Below are positions 7,817 to 16,977 of a stretch of 52,929 bases of DNA, piece after piece. Position 1 is the first letter of the stretch; every line of letters starts with the position of its first letter. A program made the translations under genes and the position numbers. This stretch comes from RGIG7450 sp045633565 (GTDB taxonomy: Bacteria > Bacillota > Clostridia > RUG12999), in contig JAZQYO010000003.1 in NCBI GenBank assembly GCA_045633565.1, positions 1-52,929 of the forward strand. Direction: 5' to 3'. The notes under the pieces are model-generated. The model was not told the DNA's origin. It did not search any database and saw only the letters and a program-made list of their open reading frames with translations.

Positions 7817-9372
7817 TGATATTGAAAATAATTACCATTCTATCCTGCATAATTTATCTTTTGCCCAAGCTCAGGCTTGGCGTTCACATGCTTCAGCAGG
7901 AATTTTATCTTAACAAAAATTATTTTAACTGGGTAAAAAAATATCCGGGCAAAAACTTTCTCGCCGGAGATATTTTAATTCCGGCAATAGCACTCATTTG
8001 TTCGGTTTTCATTTCTGACCAGGTTGGCATGGTTGTTTGGGCTGTGCTAAACATTCTTTCTTTTGTCCGCCTTTGCAAAAACAAAACCAAAGCCAAAAAG
8101 CCTCTTGTATTTACTGCCAGGGTTAAAAGGCTTACGGTTACGGGGTCAATACTCCTTGCGGCGTGGGCGATGATTATTTATTTTTCGCCTCTCTGGATTT
8201 CCCTGCAGCTTATTGCAAACCTTTTATCCTTTGTTTTTGTTCTGCTTGCCAACTTTATCAATAAACCGGTTGAAAAAGCAGTTGCCGGCAGATACATCCG
8301 TGATGCGAAAAAGATTATTTCCAAAAACCCCGGGCTTAAAGTGATCGGCGTGACGGGCAGCTATGGCAAAACCAGCTCAAAATATATTTTAACAGAAATG
8401 CTTTCCAGAAAATTCACAACACTCATGACGCCTGAAAGCTATAACACCACAATGGGCGTTGTCCGCACCGTGCGGGAAAAGTTAAAACCTGTCCACGAGA
8501 TATTTGTTTGTGAAATGGGCGCGCAGAATACCGGCGAAATTAAGGAAATCTGTGATATAGTTTGTCCTGACTACGGTATTATCACATCAATCGGCCCTCA
8601 GCACCTTGAAACCTTTAAAACAATTGAAAATATTGTAAAAACCAAATTTGAGCTTTATGATGCATTGAAAAATAAAGAAAACTCGGTTGTCAACCTGTCC
8701 TCCGAACTTGTGAAGAAAAACAAACCTGAAAAAGCAACCGGCTATAGCCTGACTGCTGATGACGGCGGAAAGTATTATGCTGACGACATCAGCTACGGCC
8801 CATCGGGCGCAAGCTTTAACATCTGCGGCGAGGGGATAGGGCCTTTCGGGGTAGAGTCAAAGCTTTTGGGCAAACATAACATATTAAATATAGTAGGAGC
8901 AGCGGCTCTTGCATTAAAACTTGGGATGACGCCTGACGAAATCGCCATGGCAGTAAAGCGAATCAAACCTGTTCCGCACAGACTACAGCCAATAAAACAG
9001 GCGGGCGGCATTTTGGTGATTGACGATGCGTTCAACTCCAACCTCGAAGGCGCAAAATCTGCGGTGGAGGTTCTGGGCAGCTTTGAAAAGGGTAAACGTA
9101 TGCTTATAACACCCGGAATGGTAGAGCTTGGTGAAAAAGAATATGAGTTTAACAAAATTTTCGGTCAGCATGCGGCGGAAAATTGTGATTATATTATATT
9201 GGTAGGAAAGAAACAAACAGAGGCAATAAAAGATGGGCTGGGAAAATTCCCGGAAGAAAAGCTTTATATAGCGGCAGATTTAAACGAGGCGCTCGCACAG
9301 ATGCAAGCTGTTGCCGGCGAGGGCTGGACCGTGCTTTTTGAAAATGACCTGCCCGATTTATATAACGCATAG
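7816..9372 (+). CDS. murF: Membrane-anchored MurF-like Mur ligase
   Basis: This 518-residue protein joins an N-terminal membrane region (about residues 1-150, four to five hydrophobic segments) to a Mur ligase core. The ATP site is VIGVTGSYGKTSSKY (about residue 176). The central domain shows EMGAQNTGEIKEIC and TSIGPQHLETF. The C-terminal domain has PHRLQPIKQAGG and VIDDAFNSN, typical of MurF, which adds D-Ala-D-Ala to UDP-MurNAc-tripeptide. The usual MurF N-terminal UDP-binding domain is not evident and seems replaced by the membrane part. The gene directly precedes ddl, which makes the D-Ala-D-Ala substrate. It could be the main MurF or a specialised membrane-bound ligase. Confidence 0.8.
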   Translation: MILKIITILSCIIYLLPKLRLGVHMLQQEFYLNKNYFNWVKKYPGKNFLAGDILIPAIALICSVFISDQVGMVVWAVLNILSFVRLCKNKTKAKKPLVFTARVKRLTVTGSILLAAWAMIIYFSPLWISLQLIANLLSFVFVLLANFINKPVEKAVAGRYIRDAKKIISKNPGLKVIGVTGSYGKTSSKYILTEMLSRKFTTLMTPESYNTTMGVVRTVREKLKPVHEIFVCEMGAQNTGEIKEICDIVCPDYGIITSIGPQHLETFKTIENIVKTKFELYDALKNKENSVVNLSSELVKKNKPEKATGYSLTADDGGKYYADDISYGPSGASFNICGEGIGPFGVESKLLGKHNILNIVGAAALALKLGMTPDEIAMAVKRIKPVPHRLQPIKQAGGILVIDDAFNSNLEGAKSAVEVLGSFEKGKRMLITPGMVELGEKEYEFNKIFGQHAAENCDYIILVGKKQTEAIKDGLGKFPEEKLYIAADLNEALAQMQAVAGEGWTVLFENDLPDLYNA

Positions 9373-9384
9373 GAGGCATTTACA

Positions 9385-10554
9385 ATGAAACTTAACGTAG
9401 CAGTATTTTTCGGCGGACGTTCGGTAGAACATGAAATTTCAATTATATCAGCTCAGCAGGCGATAGCCGCAGCGGACAAAGAAAAATATAATATCATACC
9501 TGTTTATATAGCAAAGTCGGGAATCTTTTATACAAGTCCTGAAATGCTGGGAGTGGAATCTTTTAAAAATATTCCGGCACTGCTCAAGAAAAGCAGCCGT
9601 GTAATTTTTGTTAACGACGAAAAGGGCGCAAAGCTTGAAACATATCCTAAAAAACGCTTTGGCGGAATTTCGGAATACATTGACGTTGCTCTTCCCATAA
9701 TGCACGGTACCAATGGCGAGGACGGCACGCTCCAGGGTTATATTGAAACTCTCGGCCTGCCTTATGCAGGATGCGGAGTACTTGCCTCTGCACTTGGTAT
9801 GGATAAGGTAATGATGAAGAAGATTTTGAAAGAGCATAGCATCCCTGTTCTTGACTGTGAATATTTCTATTCATCCGACTGGTTTAAAAATAAAAATGAA
9901 ATTGTGGAAAAAATTGAAAAAATCGGTTATCCTGTAATAGTTAAACCGGCAAACCTCGGCTCAAGCGTGGGAATTAAAAAAGCCAAAGACCGCAGTGAGC
10001 TTGAAGAAGCAATTGATGAAGCTTTTTGTTTTGCGGAAAAAGTTCTTGTTGAGCATGCAATAGAAAACCTGCGCGAAATAAACTGCGCAGTACTTGGCGA
10101 TTCGGATGAAGTGATAACTTCCGTTTGTGAAGAACCCTTCGGCGGCGAGATACTTTCCTACGAAGATAAATATATGGGCGGTTCAAAAAGCAGCAAATCT
10201 TCCGGCATGGCATCTCTTGCGAGAAAAGTTCCGGCAGACCTTTTGCAGCAGGAGTCGGACACCATCCGCAAAATGGTTTCGGATACATTCAAAGCCCTCG
10301 GCTGCGCAGGTGCATCCAGAGTGGACTGTATGATAGACAAAGATACGGGCAATATGTATGTAAATGAAATAAACACAATCCCCGGGTCACTTTCCTTTTA
10401 TTTATGGGAAGCAGCGGGAATATCTTTCCCGGAAGTGATTGACAGACTTATAAATATTGCGCTTAAAACTGCAAGAATCAAAGAAAAACTCACATTTACG
10501 TTTGAAACAGACGTCCTTTCACTTCAGGGCGGTACAAAAGGTGCAAAAAAATAA
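9385..10554 (+). CDS. ddl: D-alanine-D-alanine ligase
   Basis: This 389-residue ATP-grasp enzyme joins two D-alanines. Visible motifs are FFGGRSVEHEISIISAQQA (N-terminal substrate loop), VKPANLGSSVGI (ATP-grasp), the omega-loop SYEDKYMGGSKSSKSSG and the magnesium-binding VNEINTIPGSLSFYLWEAAG. The tyrosine in SYEDKY is the residue typical of D-Ala-D-Ala ligases, unlike the VanA/B D-lactate type. An AGGAGG site precedes the ATG. It lies 12 nt after the MurF-like gene, so one transcript supplies both the dipeptide and its ligase. No hairpin terminator is visible after it. Confidence 0.93.
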   Translation: MKLNVAVFFGGRSVEHEISIISAQQAIAAADKEKYNIIPVYIAKSGIFYTSPEMLGVESFKNIPALLKKSSRVIFVNDEKGAKLETYPKKRFGGISEYIDVALPIMHGTNGEDGTLQGYIETLGLPYAGCGVLASALGMDKVMMKKILKEHSIPVLDCEYFYSSDWFKNKNEIVEKIEKIGYPVIVKPANLGSSVGIKKAKDRSELEEAIDEAFCFAEKVLVEHAIENLREINCAVLGDSDEVITSVCEEPFGGEILSYEDKYMGGSKSSKSSGMASLARKVPADLLQQESDTIRKMVSDTFKALGCAGASRVDCMIDKDTGNMYVNEINTIPGSLSFYLWEAAGISFPEVIDRLINIALKTARIKEKLTFTFETDVLSLQGGTKGAKK

Positions 10555-10576
10555 TGGAAAAAATGTTTAATTTTTC

Positions 10577-10605
10577 TTGATTTTTGAAAAAAATACTGAT
10601 ATAAT
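10577..10605 (+). promoter_or_regulatory. Upstream promoter P1 of SLH gene
   Basis: TTGATT (10577-10582), 17 nt, TATAAT (10600-10605) with TG at 10597-10598. It would give a leader of about 225 nt ahead of the SLH gene. Confidence 0.65.
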
Positions 10606-10730
10606 GTAAAAGAGTGGATTTTTATGGTCTGTGAGCTTTGCTTTCGGCGGGTAAAAAATCTGATGAAAAAGCGTATTTTGTAACATTATTACGAAATAGT
10701 TTACATTTTCATTACAGATTTTTTAAACGC

Positions 10731-10759
10731 TTGACAGTAAAGTTTTGCGGTGCTATAAT
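10731..10759 (+). promoter_or_regulatory. Main promoter P2 of SLH gene
   Basis: This is a perfect TTGACA (10731-10736), a 17-nt spacer and a perfect TATAAT (10754-10759) with an extended TG at 10751-10752. It is the closest match to consensus in the window and fits an abundant surface-layer protein. Confidence 0.9.
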
Positions 10760-10837
10760 AAGTTCATGATACGACGGAAATGTTGTATCACGCCTTACAA
10801 GGTGATCAAAAAATTTTTTATAAGGAGGAGTTCTATA

Positions 10838-13800
10838 ATGAAGAACTTATCAAAAGTTTTAGCAGTAGTACTTGCTCTCGCTATGGCTCTGTCCATGGTA
10901 AGCTTCGCAGCTTACACAGACGTAGAAGCAGGCGCTGACTGTGAAGAAGCAGTAACTGTCCTCAGTGCTCTTGAAATCTTAAAGGGCTACGAAGATGGTT
11001 CCTTCAAACCTGATGCAACAATAACAAGAGCAGAATTTGCTACTGTTGTTATTCGTCTGCTCGGCCTCGCTGACACCGCTACTGGTGGCGCTACAATCTT
11101 TACAGACGTAGCAGCTGACCACTGGGCAAACGGTTACATTGCTCTTGCTGCACAGCAGGGTATCGTAAACGGTTACGGTGATGGCAGATTTGGTCCTGAA
11201 GATCCCGTTAAATACCAGGAAGCTATTAAAATGGTAGTAGCTGCTCTTGGTTACACACCTATGGCTGACGCTAACGGCGGTTATCCGGGTGGTTACCAGG
11301 TGGTTGCTTCTCAGAAAGGCATCCTCGCTGGTATTTCCGGTGCAAAAGCTAACGAACCCGCTACACGTGGTGTTGTTGCTCAGCTCGGTTACAATGCTCT
11401 TACAGTTCCTTTGATGGAACAGACAGGCTACGGCACACAGACAAACTTCCAGACTGTTAACAGCCTCCTTCTCAACAAACTTGGCGTAACTAAGTTTGAA
11501 GGTGTTGTTACAGCTACAAGCCTCTCCAGCTCAAACAAAGATGGTAAAGTAACAGTTGACTATGATGCTCAGATTACTGCAGTTGCAGGTCAGAGCACAG
11601 CTAAAAAATACGATCCCGCTGGTGTTAACGGTGTTAACTGTAACCCTGTAACATTAAACGCTGGTTCATCTTCTGTATACACAATCGACGCTGCAGGCGA
11701 AGTTGAAGAAGCTGCAAAAGAACTTATCGACGTTGCTTCTATCATGTACGTTAAAGCTGCTGACACTGATGATGCTGAACTCGTTTGCATCCTCAAAAAC
11801 GGCAACAGAAATGCAACAGTTTCTTTCGCAACTGAAGACCTCAGAGCTGACGCAGCTTTCACAAACGCAGACGCTGATGCTACAACAGCTGACGCTACAA
11901 TCGAAGTTTACGCAGACAAAGATGCTGGCGATACAGAAGAATATGTTCTCAACATCAAAAAAGTTTACGTAAACGGCAGAACAAAATCTATTCTTGACGC
12001 TTCTGGCGTAACAGCAGGTAGCGAAATTTCTTCAATAGCAAACAAAGAAGCTGTAGTAGGTTACTACCTTGATAACGATAAACACGCTGACGTAACTCTT
12101 CTCTCTCAGACAGAAGACGAATACAACGTTGCTTACATCACAGTATATGATGATGTAAAAGTTACAAGCATTGCTGATAGAAAATGGCAGATTTCCTTCA
12201 ACCCCTATACAGCAAACAATGAAAACATCGGTTCTAAAGTTATCCTTGATGAAACTGATAAAGATCTTAAATTTGAAATCTACAAAGATGGCGAAGTAGC
12301 TTCCTTTGCTGATATCAAAAAAGACGACATCCTTTCTATTGCTGGTTACATTAACGCTTCTGACGAACTCGCATACGGTAAAGTTTACATCGTATCCGAC
12401 AAAGTTGAAGGTAAAGTAACAGCTAGATCTACAGGTAAAGTTTCCGTTGACGGTGTAGCTTACAAATCAACAGCTACAGGCTTCAACCTTGGTGATACAG
12501 CAGTATTCTTCAAAAACTACAGAGGCGTTCTCGTAGCTGTTGATACAACTGCTACAGCTGCAAACGTAAAATACGGTTTTGCAACTTACATCAGAGGTTA
12601 TGACGCTGACTACGGCGAAGCTGCACAGATCAGACTTCTCAATGCAGAAGGCAAATGGGAAACTCTTCAGTTTGCTGACAAAGTGTCCATCAACGGCGGT
12701 ACAAAAGTAGATACAAAAGGTGTTAACTGGACAACAGCATCTTATGTTGACGGTGCAGCTTTAACAGGCGTTGCTCTTCCTGGTGGCGGATACTCCAGCA
12801 CTAAGCTCGGTGTTAACGACATGGTAGCATACGACCTCAACTCTGATGGTAAAGTTGGTAAAATCTACCTCAAAAACATCGCAAGTGCTTTCGAAGTAAC
12901 TTCAGTTGGCGCTTCTAAAGAATATGATGCTGATACAGCAGTAATGGGCGACATCTTCATGGATGATGCTACAGTTATCTACAACTTAGCTGCTAACTCT
13001 ATCTACCGTGACAGAGACCTTGACACAACAGAAAGCAATGTTTCTATCGTTGCTGCAACAGCTCTCGTTTCCGGTAACGACTACAACATCATTTCTAAAT
13101 ATGATGAAGATGATTCTGGTATCATCGGTGCTATCCTCGGCTACGACATGGCTGGTGGCATTAACTACGCTGACAACTTCTTCGTATTAACAGAAGAAGG
13201 TATGGACGCTACAAACGCAGCTGGCGACACAGGTATCCTTCTCAAAGGTATCAAAGCTGGTGAAGTTGTAGAACTCTTCATTAACGATGAAGATTCCATC
13301 ACAGTTAGCAAGACTGTATTTGACGGTACAGCAGACGCAAACAGCGACATCACAATCGCAAGCCAGAGCGCAGCAGCATTTGCTCCTAACGCAGACGGCG
13401 ACGGTATAGCAACTCTTGAAGCATCTGACTTCGAAATGGGTGATGTTATCCTCTTCACACTTGACTCCAAGAACGAAGCTGCTGAAGTAGTAGTTCTTAT
13501 CGATGCAAGTGACGTAGTTAAAACATCTGCTTCAACTTACGGCTACCTCGACAAAATTGATGGTTTCGATACTGACAATGTTGTAGTAGCTGAAATTGAA
13601 GGCAATGTTAACTACAAATTCGTAACCGGTTACGTTAAAGAACGTAAAGAAAACGGCAACATCACAATCCTCGCTGAAGATAACGCAGCTGAAATGACAT
13701 TAACATTCGCTGATGATGTAGTTGGTTCACTTTACGATGCTTACACAGGTGACGGTAAAGTTGAAGATGCTGGTAAATTCGATATTTCTGACGACTCTCT

Positions 13801-13891
13801 CAAAACAACTGCTGGTGCTGATGGTGACATCGTATTCGCAAGAGTTATTGGTACAAGAATCGTTGAATTCGTAACATTTGCTAACAACTAA
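10838..13891 (+). CDS. S-layer (SLH domain) protein
   Basis: This 1,017-residue secreted protein has a signal peptide (KKxxx-type start, hydrophobic core, cleavage near SFAA, residues 1-24). SLH repeats follow: YTDVEAGADCEEAVTVL to VVIRLLG, then FTDVAADHWANGYIALAA to VVAALGY, and a more degenerate third copy near GGYQVVASQKGILAG. SLH domains hold surface proteins to pyruvylated secondary wall polymers. The remaining 800 residues are Ala/Asp/Thr/Val-rich and low in cysteine, as in S-layer proteins. The ATG at 10838 follows a TAAGGAGGAG site; a longer in-frame start would lie inside the promoter. The perfect promoter and uniform codon use suggest very high expression, so this is probably the main S-layer protein. 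Confidence 0.9.
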   Translation: MKNLSKVLAVVLALAMALSMVSFAAYTDVEAGADCEEAVTVLSALEILKGYEDGSFKPDATITRAEFATVVIRLLGLADTATGGATIFTDVAADHWANGYIALAAQQGIVNGYGDGRFGPEDPVKYQEAIKMVVAALGYTPMADANGGYPGGYQVVASQKGILAGISGAKANEPATRGVVAQLGYNALTVPLMEQTGYGTQTNFQTVNSLLLNKLGVTKFEGVVTATSLSSSNKDGKVTVDYDAQITAVAGQSTAKKYDPAGVNGVNCNPVTLNAGSSSVYTIDAAGEVEEAAKELIDVASIMYVKAADTDDAELVCILKNGNRNATVSFATEDLRADAAFTNADADATTADATIEVYADKDAGDTEEYVLNIKKVYVNGRTKSILDASGVTAGSEISSIANKEAVVGYYLDNDKHADVTLLSQTEDEYNVAYITVYDDVKVTSIADRKWQISFNPYTANNENIGSKVILDETDKDLKFEIYKDGEVASFADIKKDDILSIAGYINASDELAYGKVYIVSDKVEGKVTARSTGKVSVDGVAYKSTATGFNLGDTAVFFKNYRGVLVAVDTTATAANVKYGFATYIRGYDADYGEAAQIRLLNAEGKWETLQFADKVSINGGTKVDTKGVNWTTASYVDGAALTGVALPGGGYSSTKLGVNDMVAYDLNSDGKVGKIYLKNIASAFEVTSVGASKEYDADTAVMGDIFMDDATVIYNLAANSIYRDRDLDTTESNVSIVAATALVSGNDYNIISKYDEDDSGIIGAILGYDMAGGINYADNFFVLTEEGMDATNAAGDTGILLKGIKAGEVVELFINDEDSITVSKTVFDGTADANSDITIASQSAAAFAPNADGDGIATLEASDFEMGDVILFTLDSKNEAAEVVVLIDASDVVKTSASTYGYLDKIDGFDTDNVVVAEIEGNVNYKFVTGYVKERKENGNITILAEDNAAEMTLTFADDVVGSLYDAYTGDGKVEDAGKFDISDDSLKTTAGADGDIVFARVIGTRIVEFVTFANN

Positions 13892-13910
13892 TTGTTAACT
13901 AAACAAATTA

Positions 13911-13939
13911 AGAGACGCGTTTATCGCGTCTCTTTTTTT
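13911..13939 (+). terminator. Intrinsic terminator of SLH gene
   Basis: AGAGACGCG (13911-13919) pairs with CGCGTCTCT (13925-13933), then a run of T to 13939. Confidence 0.92.
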
Positions 13940-13940
13940 A

Positions 13941-13987
13941 TGCCTTCCCCTTGAGGAAAAGGGGGACCGCTTGCGGTGGATGAGGCG
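13941..13987. repeat. CCTTCCCC-type intergenic repeat
   Basis: Two small hairpins, CCCCTTGAGGAAAAGGGG and ACCGC-TT-GCGGT, end in GGATGAGG. This pattern resembles a dispersed intergenic repeat common in Clostridia genomes. Only one copy was seen in this window. Confidence 0.5.
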
Positions 13988-13989
13988 AA

Positions 13990-14052
13990 ATTGTAGGGGA
14001 CGATGCCTTCATCGACCCGAAACGGGCAGATGTTCCTAGCCGCCCCCACAAT
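13990..14052. repeat. Palindromic interspersed repeat, copy 2
   Basis: The ends are ATTGTAGGGG and CCCCCACAAT. The inner part begins with GACGATG-CCTT-CATCGAC (one mismatch across the full arms), like the first hairpin of copy 1. Confidence 0.7.
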
Positions 14053-14063
14053 AATAATATGTG

Positions 14064-14137
14064 ATTGTAGGGAACAGCCTTCAGGATGTTCCGCAGATAC
14101 AATATTCGGTTCGTCGAGAATCGCCGAACCCTACAAT
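14064..14137. repeat. Palindromic interspersed repeat, copy 3
   Basis: Perfect inverted ends ATTGTAGGG (14064-14072) and CCCTACAAT (14129-14137). The inside differs from the other copies and carries its own imperfect hairpin TTCGG...CCGAA. Confidence 0.7.
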
Positions 14138-14191
14138 ATTTGTTCTATATTTCCCGTTCCCTAAATAAAATATATTATTGGGGGAAGGATT

Positions 14192-14443
14192 ATGAACATT
14201 TTTGAATTTATAATAATGCTTATCGGCGTACTTTTGTGCCTGTGGCTTATTTTTGCAAATTTCGGCAAGGTGTGGAAACTGTTTTACAACAGCATTTTCG
14301 GCATGCTTGCTCTTGTGATTGTAAATTTTTTGGGCGCACCGCTTAACATTAATATTGGCATAAACGGCGTAACATGCCTGGTTTGCGGATTTCTCGGCCT
14401 GCCGGGCTTTATCATGCTGTTTATACTGAAATTGTTTATTTAA
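14192..14443 (+). CDS. bofA: BofA family protein (pro-sigma-K processing inhibitor-like)
   Basis: This 83-residue membrane protein has two or three hydrophobic segments and a C-terminus, GVTCLVCGFLGLPGFIMLFI, that matches the BofA family. In Bacillus, BofA sits in the forespore outer membrane and holds the SpoIVFB protease inactive until pro-sigma-K should be cut. A GGGGGAAGG site precedes the ATG. It is a small isolated gene set between palindromic repeats, not beside recR as in Bacillus, so a sporulation role is likely but inferred from the family. Its stop codon touches repeat copy 4. Confidence 0.8.
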   Translation: MNIFEFIIMLIGVLLCLWLIFANFGKVWKLFYNSIFGMLALVIVNFLGAPLNINIGINGVTCLVCGFLGLPGFIMLFILKLFI

Positions 14444-14492
14444 TGTAGGGGACATTCATGAATAACGGGCGATTCTTGATTCACCCCTACAA
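14443..14492. repeat. Palindromic interspersed repeat, copy 4
   Basis: The ends are ATGTAGGGG and CCCCTACA, with an inner GGGCGATTC...GATTCACCC hairpin. It begins within the stop codon of the bofA-like gene. Confidence 0.7.
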
Positions 14493-14497
14493 TAGAA

Positions 14498-14530
14498 AAA
14501 GCGGAATGAAGCATCATTCCGCTTTCTTAT
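14498..14530. terminator. Terminator of the ctsR-mcsA-mcsB-clpC operon
   Basis: AAAGCGGAATGA (14498-14509) pairs with TCATTCCGCTTT (14514-14525) around an AGCA loop. On the minus strand a T-rich tail follows, right after the clpC stop codon. Confidence 0.85.
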
Positions 14531-14532
14531 TT

Positions 14533-16971
14533 TCATTGTTTCTCTACCGTCAGTATATCGTCTTTGTAATCTATTATAATCTTATCGCCTTCAACAACTG
14601 ATGCATCAAGCATTTCTTCGGCAAGTTTATCTTCAACCTTGGATTGAATTGCTCTTTTTAGAGGTCTTGCACCATAGACGGTGTCAAATCCCGCCTCTGC
14701 AACATATTTTACAAGCTCGGGTGTGTACTCGGCAGAAATACCGCTTGCCTGGAGACGTTTAACCATGCCTTTCAGCATAATTTCAGCAATATTTTCAATA
14801 TGCTCTTTATTTAACTGATGGAAAACTATAATCTCGTCAACACGATTTATAAATTCCGGTCTGAACGCCTTTTTCAGTTCACCTAAAACATTTTCTTTAA
14901 TTCGTTCATAACTATTTGTTTCAGCATCGTGAGATGCACCAAATCCAAATGTCTTTGCGGTGTCAGTAATGAGTCTTGCGCCGATATTAGAGGTCATTAT
15001 GATTACAGTGTTTCTGAAATCCACCCGTCTGCCCTGTGAATCAGTTAAAATACCGTCGTCCATTATCTGAAGCATAATATTAAACACATCAGGGTGTGCC
15101 TTTTCAATTTCGTCAAACAAAATTACCGAGTAAGGTTTTCTGCGCACCTTTTCAGTCAGCTGACCGCCATCGTCATAACCCACATATCCCGGAGGCGAAC
15201 CTACAAGACGGGAAACCGAGTGTTTCTCCATATATTCAGACATATCAACTCTTATCATAGCAGATTCGTCGCCGAACATTGCTTCGGCAAGAGCTTTTGA
15301 AAGCTCAGTTTTACCAACACCGGTAGGACCGAGGAAAATAAAGCTTCCGATAGGACGTTTGGGGTCTTTAAGTCCAACTCTGCTACGACGGATTGCCCTT
15401 GCAACCGCGCTGACAGCCTCATCCTGTCCCACAACCCTTTGGTGCAAAGCAGCTTCCAGATTTTTAAGTCTTTCACTGTCACCTTGTGTTAACTTCTGAA
15501 CAGGGATGTTGGTCCAGCTTGAAATTTTTTCAGCAATTTCTTCACTGCCGATGGAGAGCTTTTTGGACCCGTTTTCATCAGACCAGCTTTTCTTTTCTTC
15601 CTCAAGCTGTTTTTTCAGTTCGTTTTCGCTGTCGCGCAGTTTTGCAGCACGTTCATAATCCTGAACGGAAATTGCAGCCTCTTTTTCTTTGCCCGTCGTT
15701 GCAATTTTATCCTCCAGCTCTTTAAGAGATGGGGGAGCAGTAAGCACCTTCATTCTGACAGCAGATGCCGCCTCGTCAATTAAATCTATTGCCTTATCGG
15801 GCAAAAATCTGTCCGGAATATAGCGAACTGACAGGGAAACAGCAGTTTCAATCGCTTCATCGGTGATTGTTACCTTGTGATGAGCCTCATATTTATCACG
15901 AATACCTTTAAGAATTAAAACTGCTTCTTCTTCGGTGGGTTCACCAACCGTTACCGGCTGAAAACGGCGCTCGAGTGCCGCATCCTTTTCTATATGTTTG
16001 CGGTATTCATCCAAAGTTGTTGCGCCGATTACCTGAAGTTCACCACGGGCAAGTGCGGGTTTTAAAATATTAGCGGCATCAATTGCACCTTCGGCAGCGC
16101 CTGCACCAATAATTGTGTGGATTTCGTCAATAAAAATTATTACATCGCCTGCTTTTATAACCTCTTCCATAGCTTTTTTCAGGCGTTCTTCAAATTCGCC
16201 ACGATATTTTGCACCCGCAAGCATTGATGAAAGGTCAAGAGCGAAAAGTCGTTTGTTTTTCAGTATTTCAGGCACGTTGCCGTTTATAATATGCTGGGCA
16301 AGGCCTTCGGCAACTGCTGTTTTACCAACGCCCGGCTCACCTATAAGACAAGGGTTGTTTTTTGTCCTGCGGCTTAAAATCTGAACCACCCTGTCAATTT
16401 CCTCGCTTCTTCCGATAACCGGGTCAATTTTCCCGTTTTTTGCAAGCTCGGTCAAATCTCGTCCGAATTTATTAAGCTCGGGGGTGGATTTGCCGGTAGC
16501 GCCGCTACCGCCCTTTGCGGCAAACGGACTTTCGTCGGCGAGAGACTTTATAATATAAGCATATAAATCGGCAGGGTCAACACCAAATTCGACAAGAAGA
16601 CGAATTGCAAGGCCTTCACCTTCAGAGAGGATTGCAAGCAGAATATGCTCGGTGCCGATGTAGTTGTTTCCGAGCTTGCGAGCCTGAATAACGCTCAGCT
16701 CTAAAACGTTTTTTGTTCTGGGTGTGAATTGAACACTTCCGTTTCCCTCGGGTGTGGATGTATAATATCTTGCCAGAGCATCATAAATTTCATCATACGT
16801 GACGCCACGTGACTCCAGAGCCTTTGCCGCAATCCCATCACCGGCACGGACAAGGCCTAAAAGCAGATGTTCTGTGCCCACAACTCCGCCGCCAAACTCT
16901 ATTGCGCCCTCCTGGGCATAGCGGATGGCAATTGCGGCACGTTCAGTAAGTTTAAAACCATTTATTTCCAT
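14533..16971 (-). CDS. clpC: ATP-dependent Clp protease ATP-binding subunit ClpC
   Basis: This 812-residue AAA+ unfoldase feeds substrates to ClpP. It has two N-terminal Clp repeats (GTEHLLLGLVRAGDG and GTEHILLAILSEGEG) and a first ATPase with Walker A GEPGVGKTAVAEGL and Walker B FIDEIHTIIGAG. A central UVR-like coiled coil (ISVQDYERAAKLRD) follows, then a second ATPase with GPTGVGKTELSKAL and an LVGSPPGYVGYDDGG segment, as in Hsp100 proteins. Length and order are normal for ClpC. It is the last gene of the class III heat-shock operon, 6 nt after mcsB, and is thus under CtsR control. It should degrade McsB-tagged proteins. Confidence 0.97.
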   Translation of the reverse strand: MEINGFKLTERAAIAIRYAQEGAIEFGGGVVGTEHLLLGLVRAGDGIAAKALESRGVTYDEIYDALARYYTSTPEGNGSVQFTPRTKNVLELSVIQARKLGNNYIGTEHILLAILSEGEGLAIRLLVEFGVDPADLYAYIIKSLADESPFAAKGGSGATGKSTPELNKFGRDLTELAKNGKIDPVIGRSEEIDRVVQILSRRTKNNPCLIGEPGVGKTAVAEGLAQHIINGNVPEILKNKRLFALDLSSMLAGAKYRGEFEERLKKAMEEVIKAGDVIIFIDEIHTIIGAGAAEGAIDAANILKPALARGELQVIGATTLDEYRKHIEKDAALERRFQPVTVGEPTEEEAVLILKGIRDKYEAHHKVTITDEAIETAVSLSVRYIPDRFLPDKAIDLIDEAASAVRMKVLTAPPSLKELEDKIATTGKEKEAAISVQDYERAAKLRDSENELKKQLEEEKKSWSDENGSKKLSIGSEEIAEKISSWTNIPVQKLTQGDSERLKNLEAALHQRVVGQDEAVSAVARAIRRSRVGLKDPKRPIGSFIFLGPTGVGKTELSKALAEAMFGDESAMIRVDMSEYMEKHSVSRLVGSPPGYVGYDDGGQLTEKVRRKPYSVILFDEIEKAHPDVFNIMLQIMDDGILTDSQGRRVDFRNTVIIMTSNIGARLITDTAKTFGFGASHDAETNSYERIKENVLGELKKAFRPEFINRVDEIIVFHQLNKEHIENIAEIMLKGMVKRLQASGISAEYTPELVKYVAEAGFDTVYGARPLKRAIQSKVEDKLAEEMLDASVVEGDKIIIDYKDDILTVEKQ

Positions 16972-16977
16972 AAACCT

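Noticed and set aside
14081..14455. 124-codon minus-strand frame opposite the bofA-like gene
   Set aside because: It covers two palindromic repeats and is antisense to a gene with a clear BofA C-terminus; its composition is atypical.
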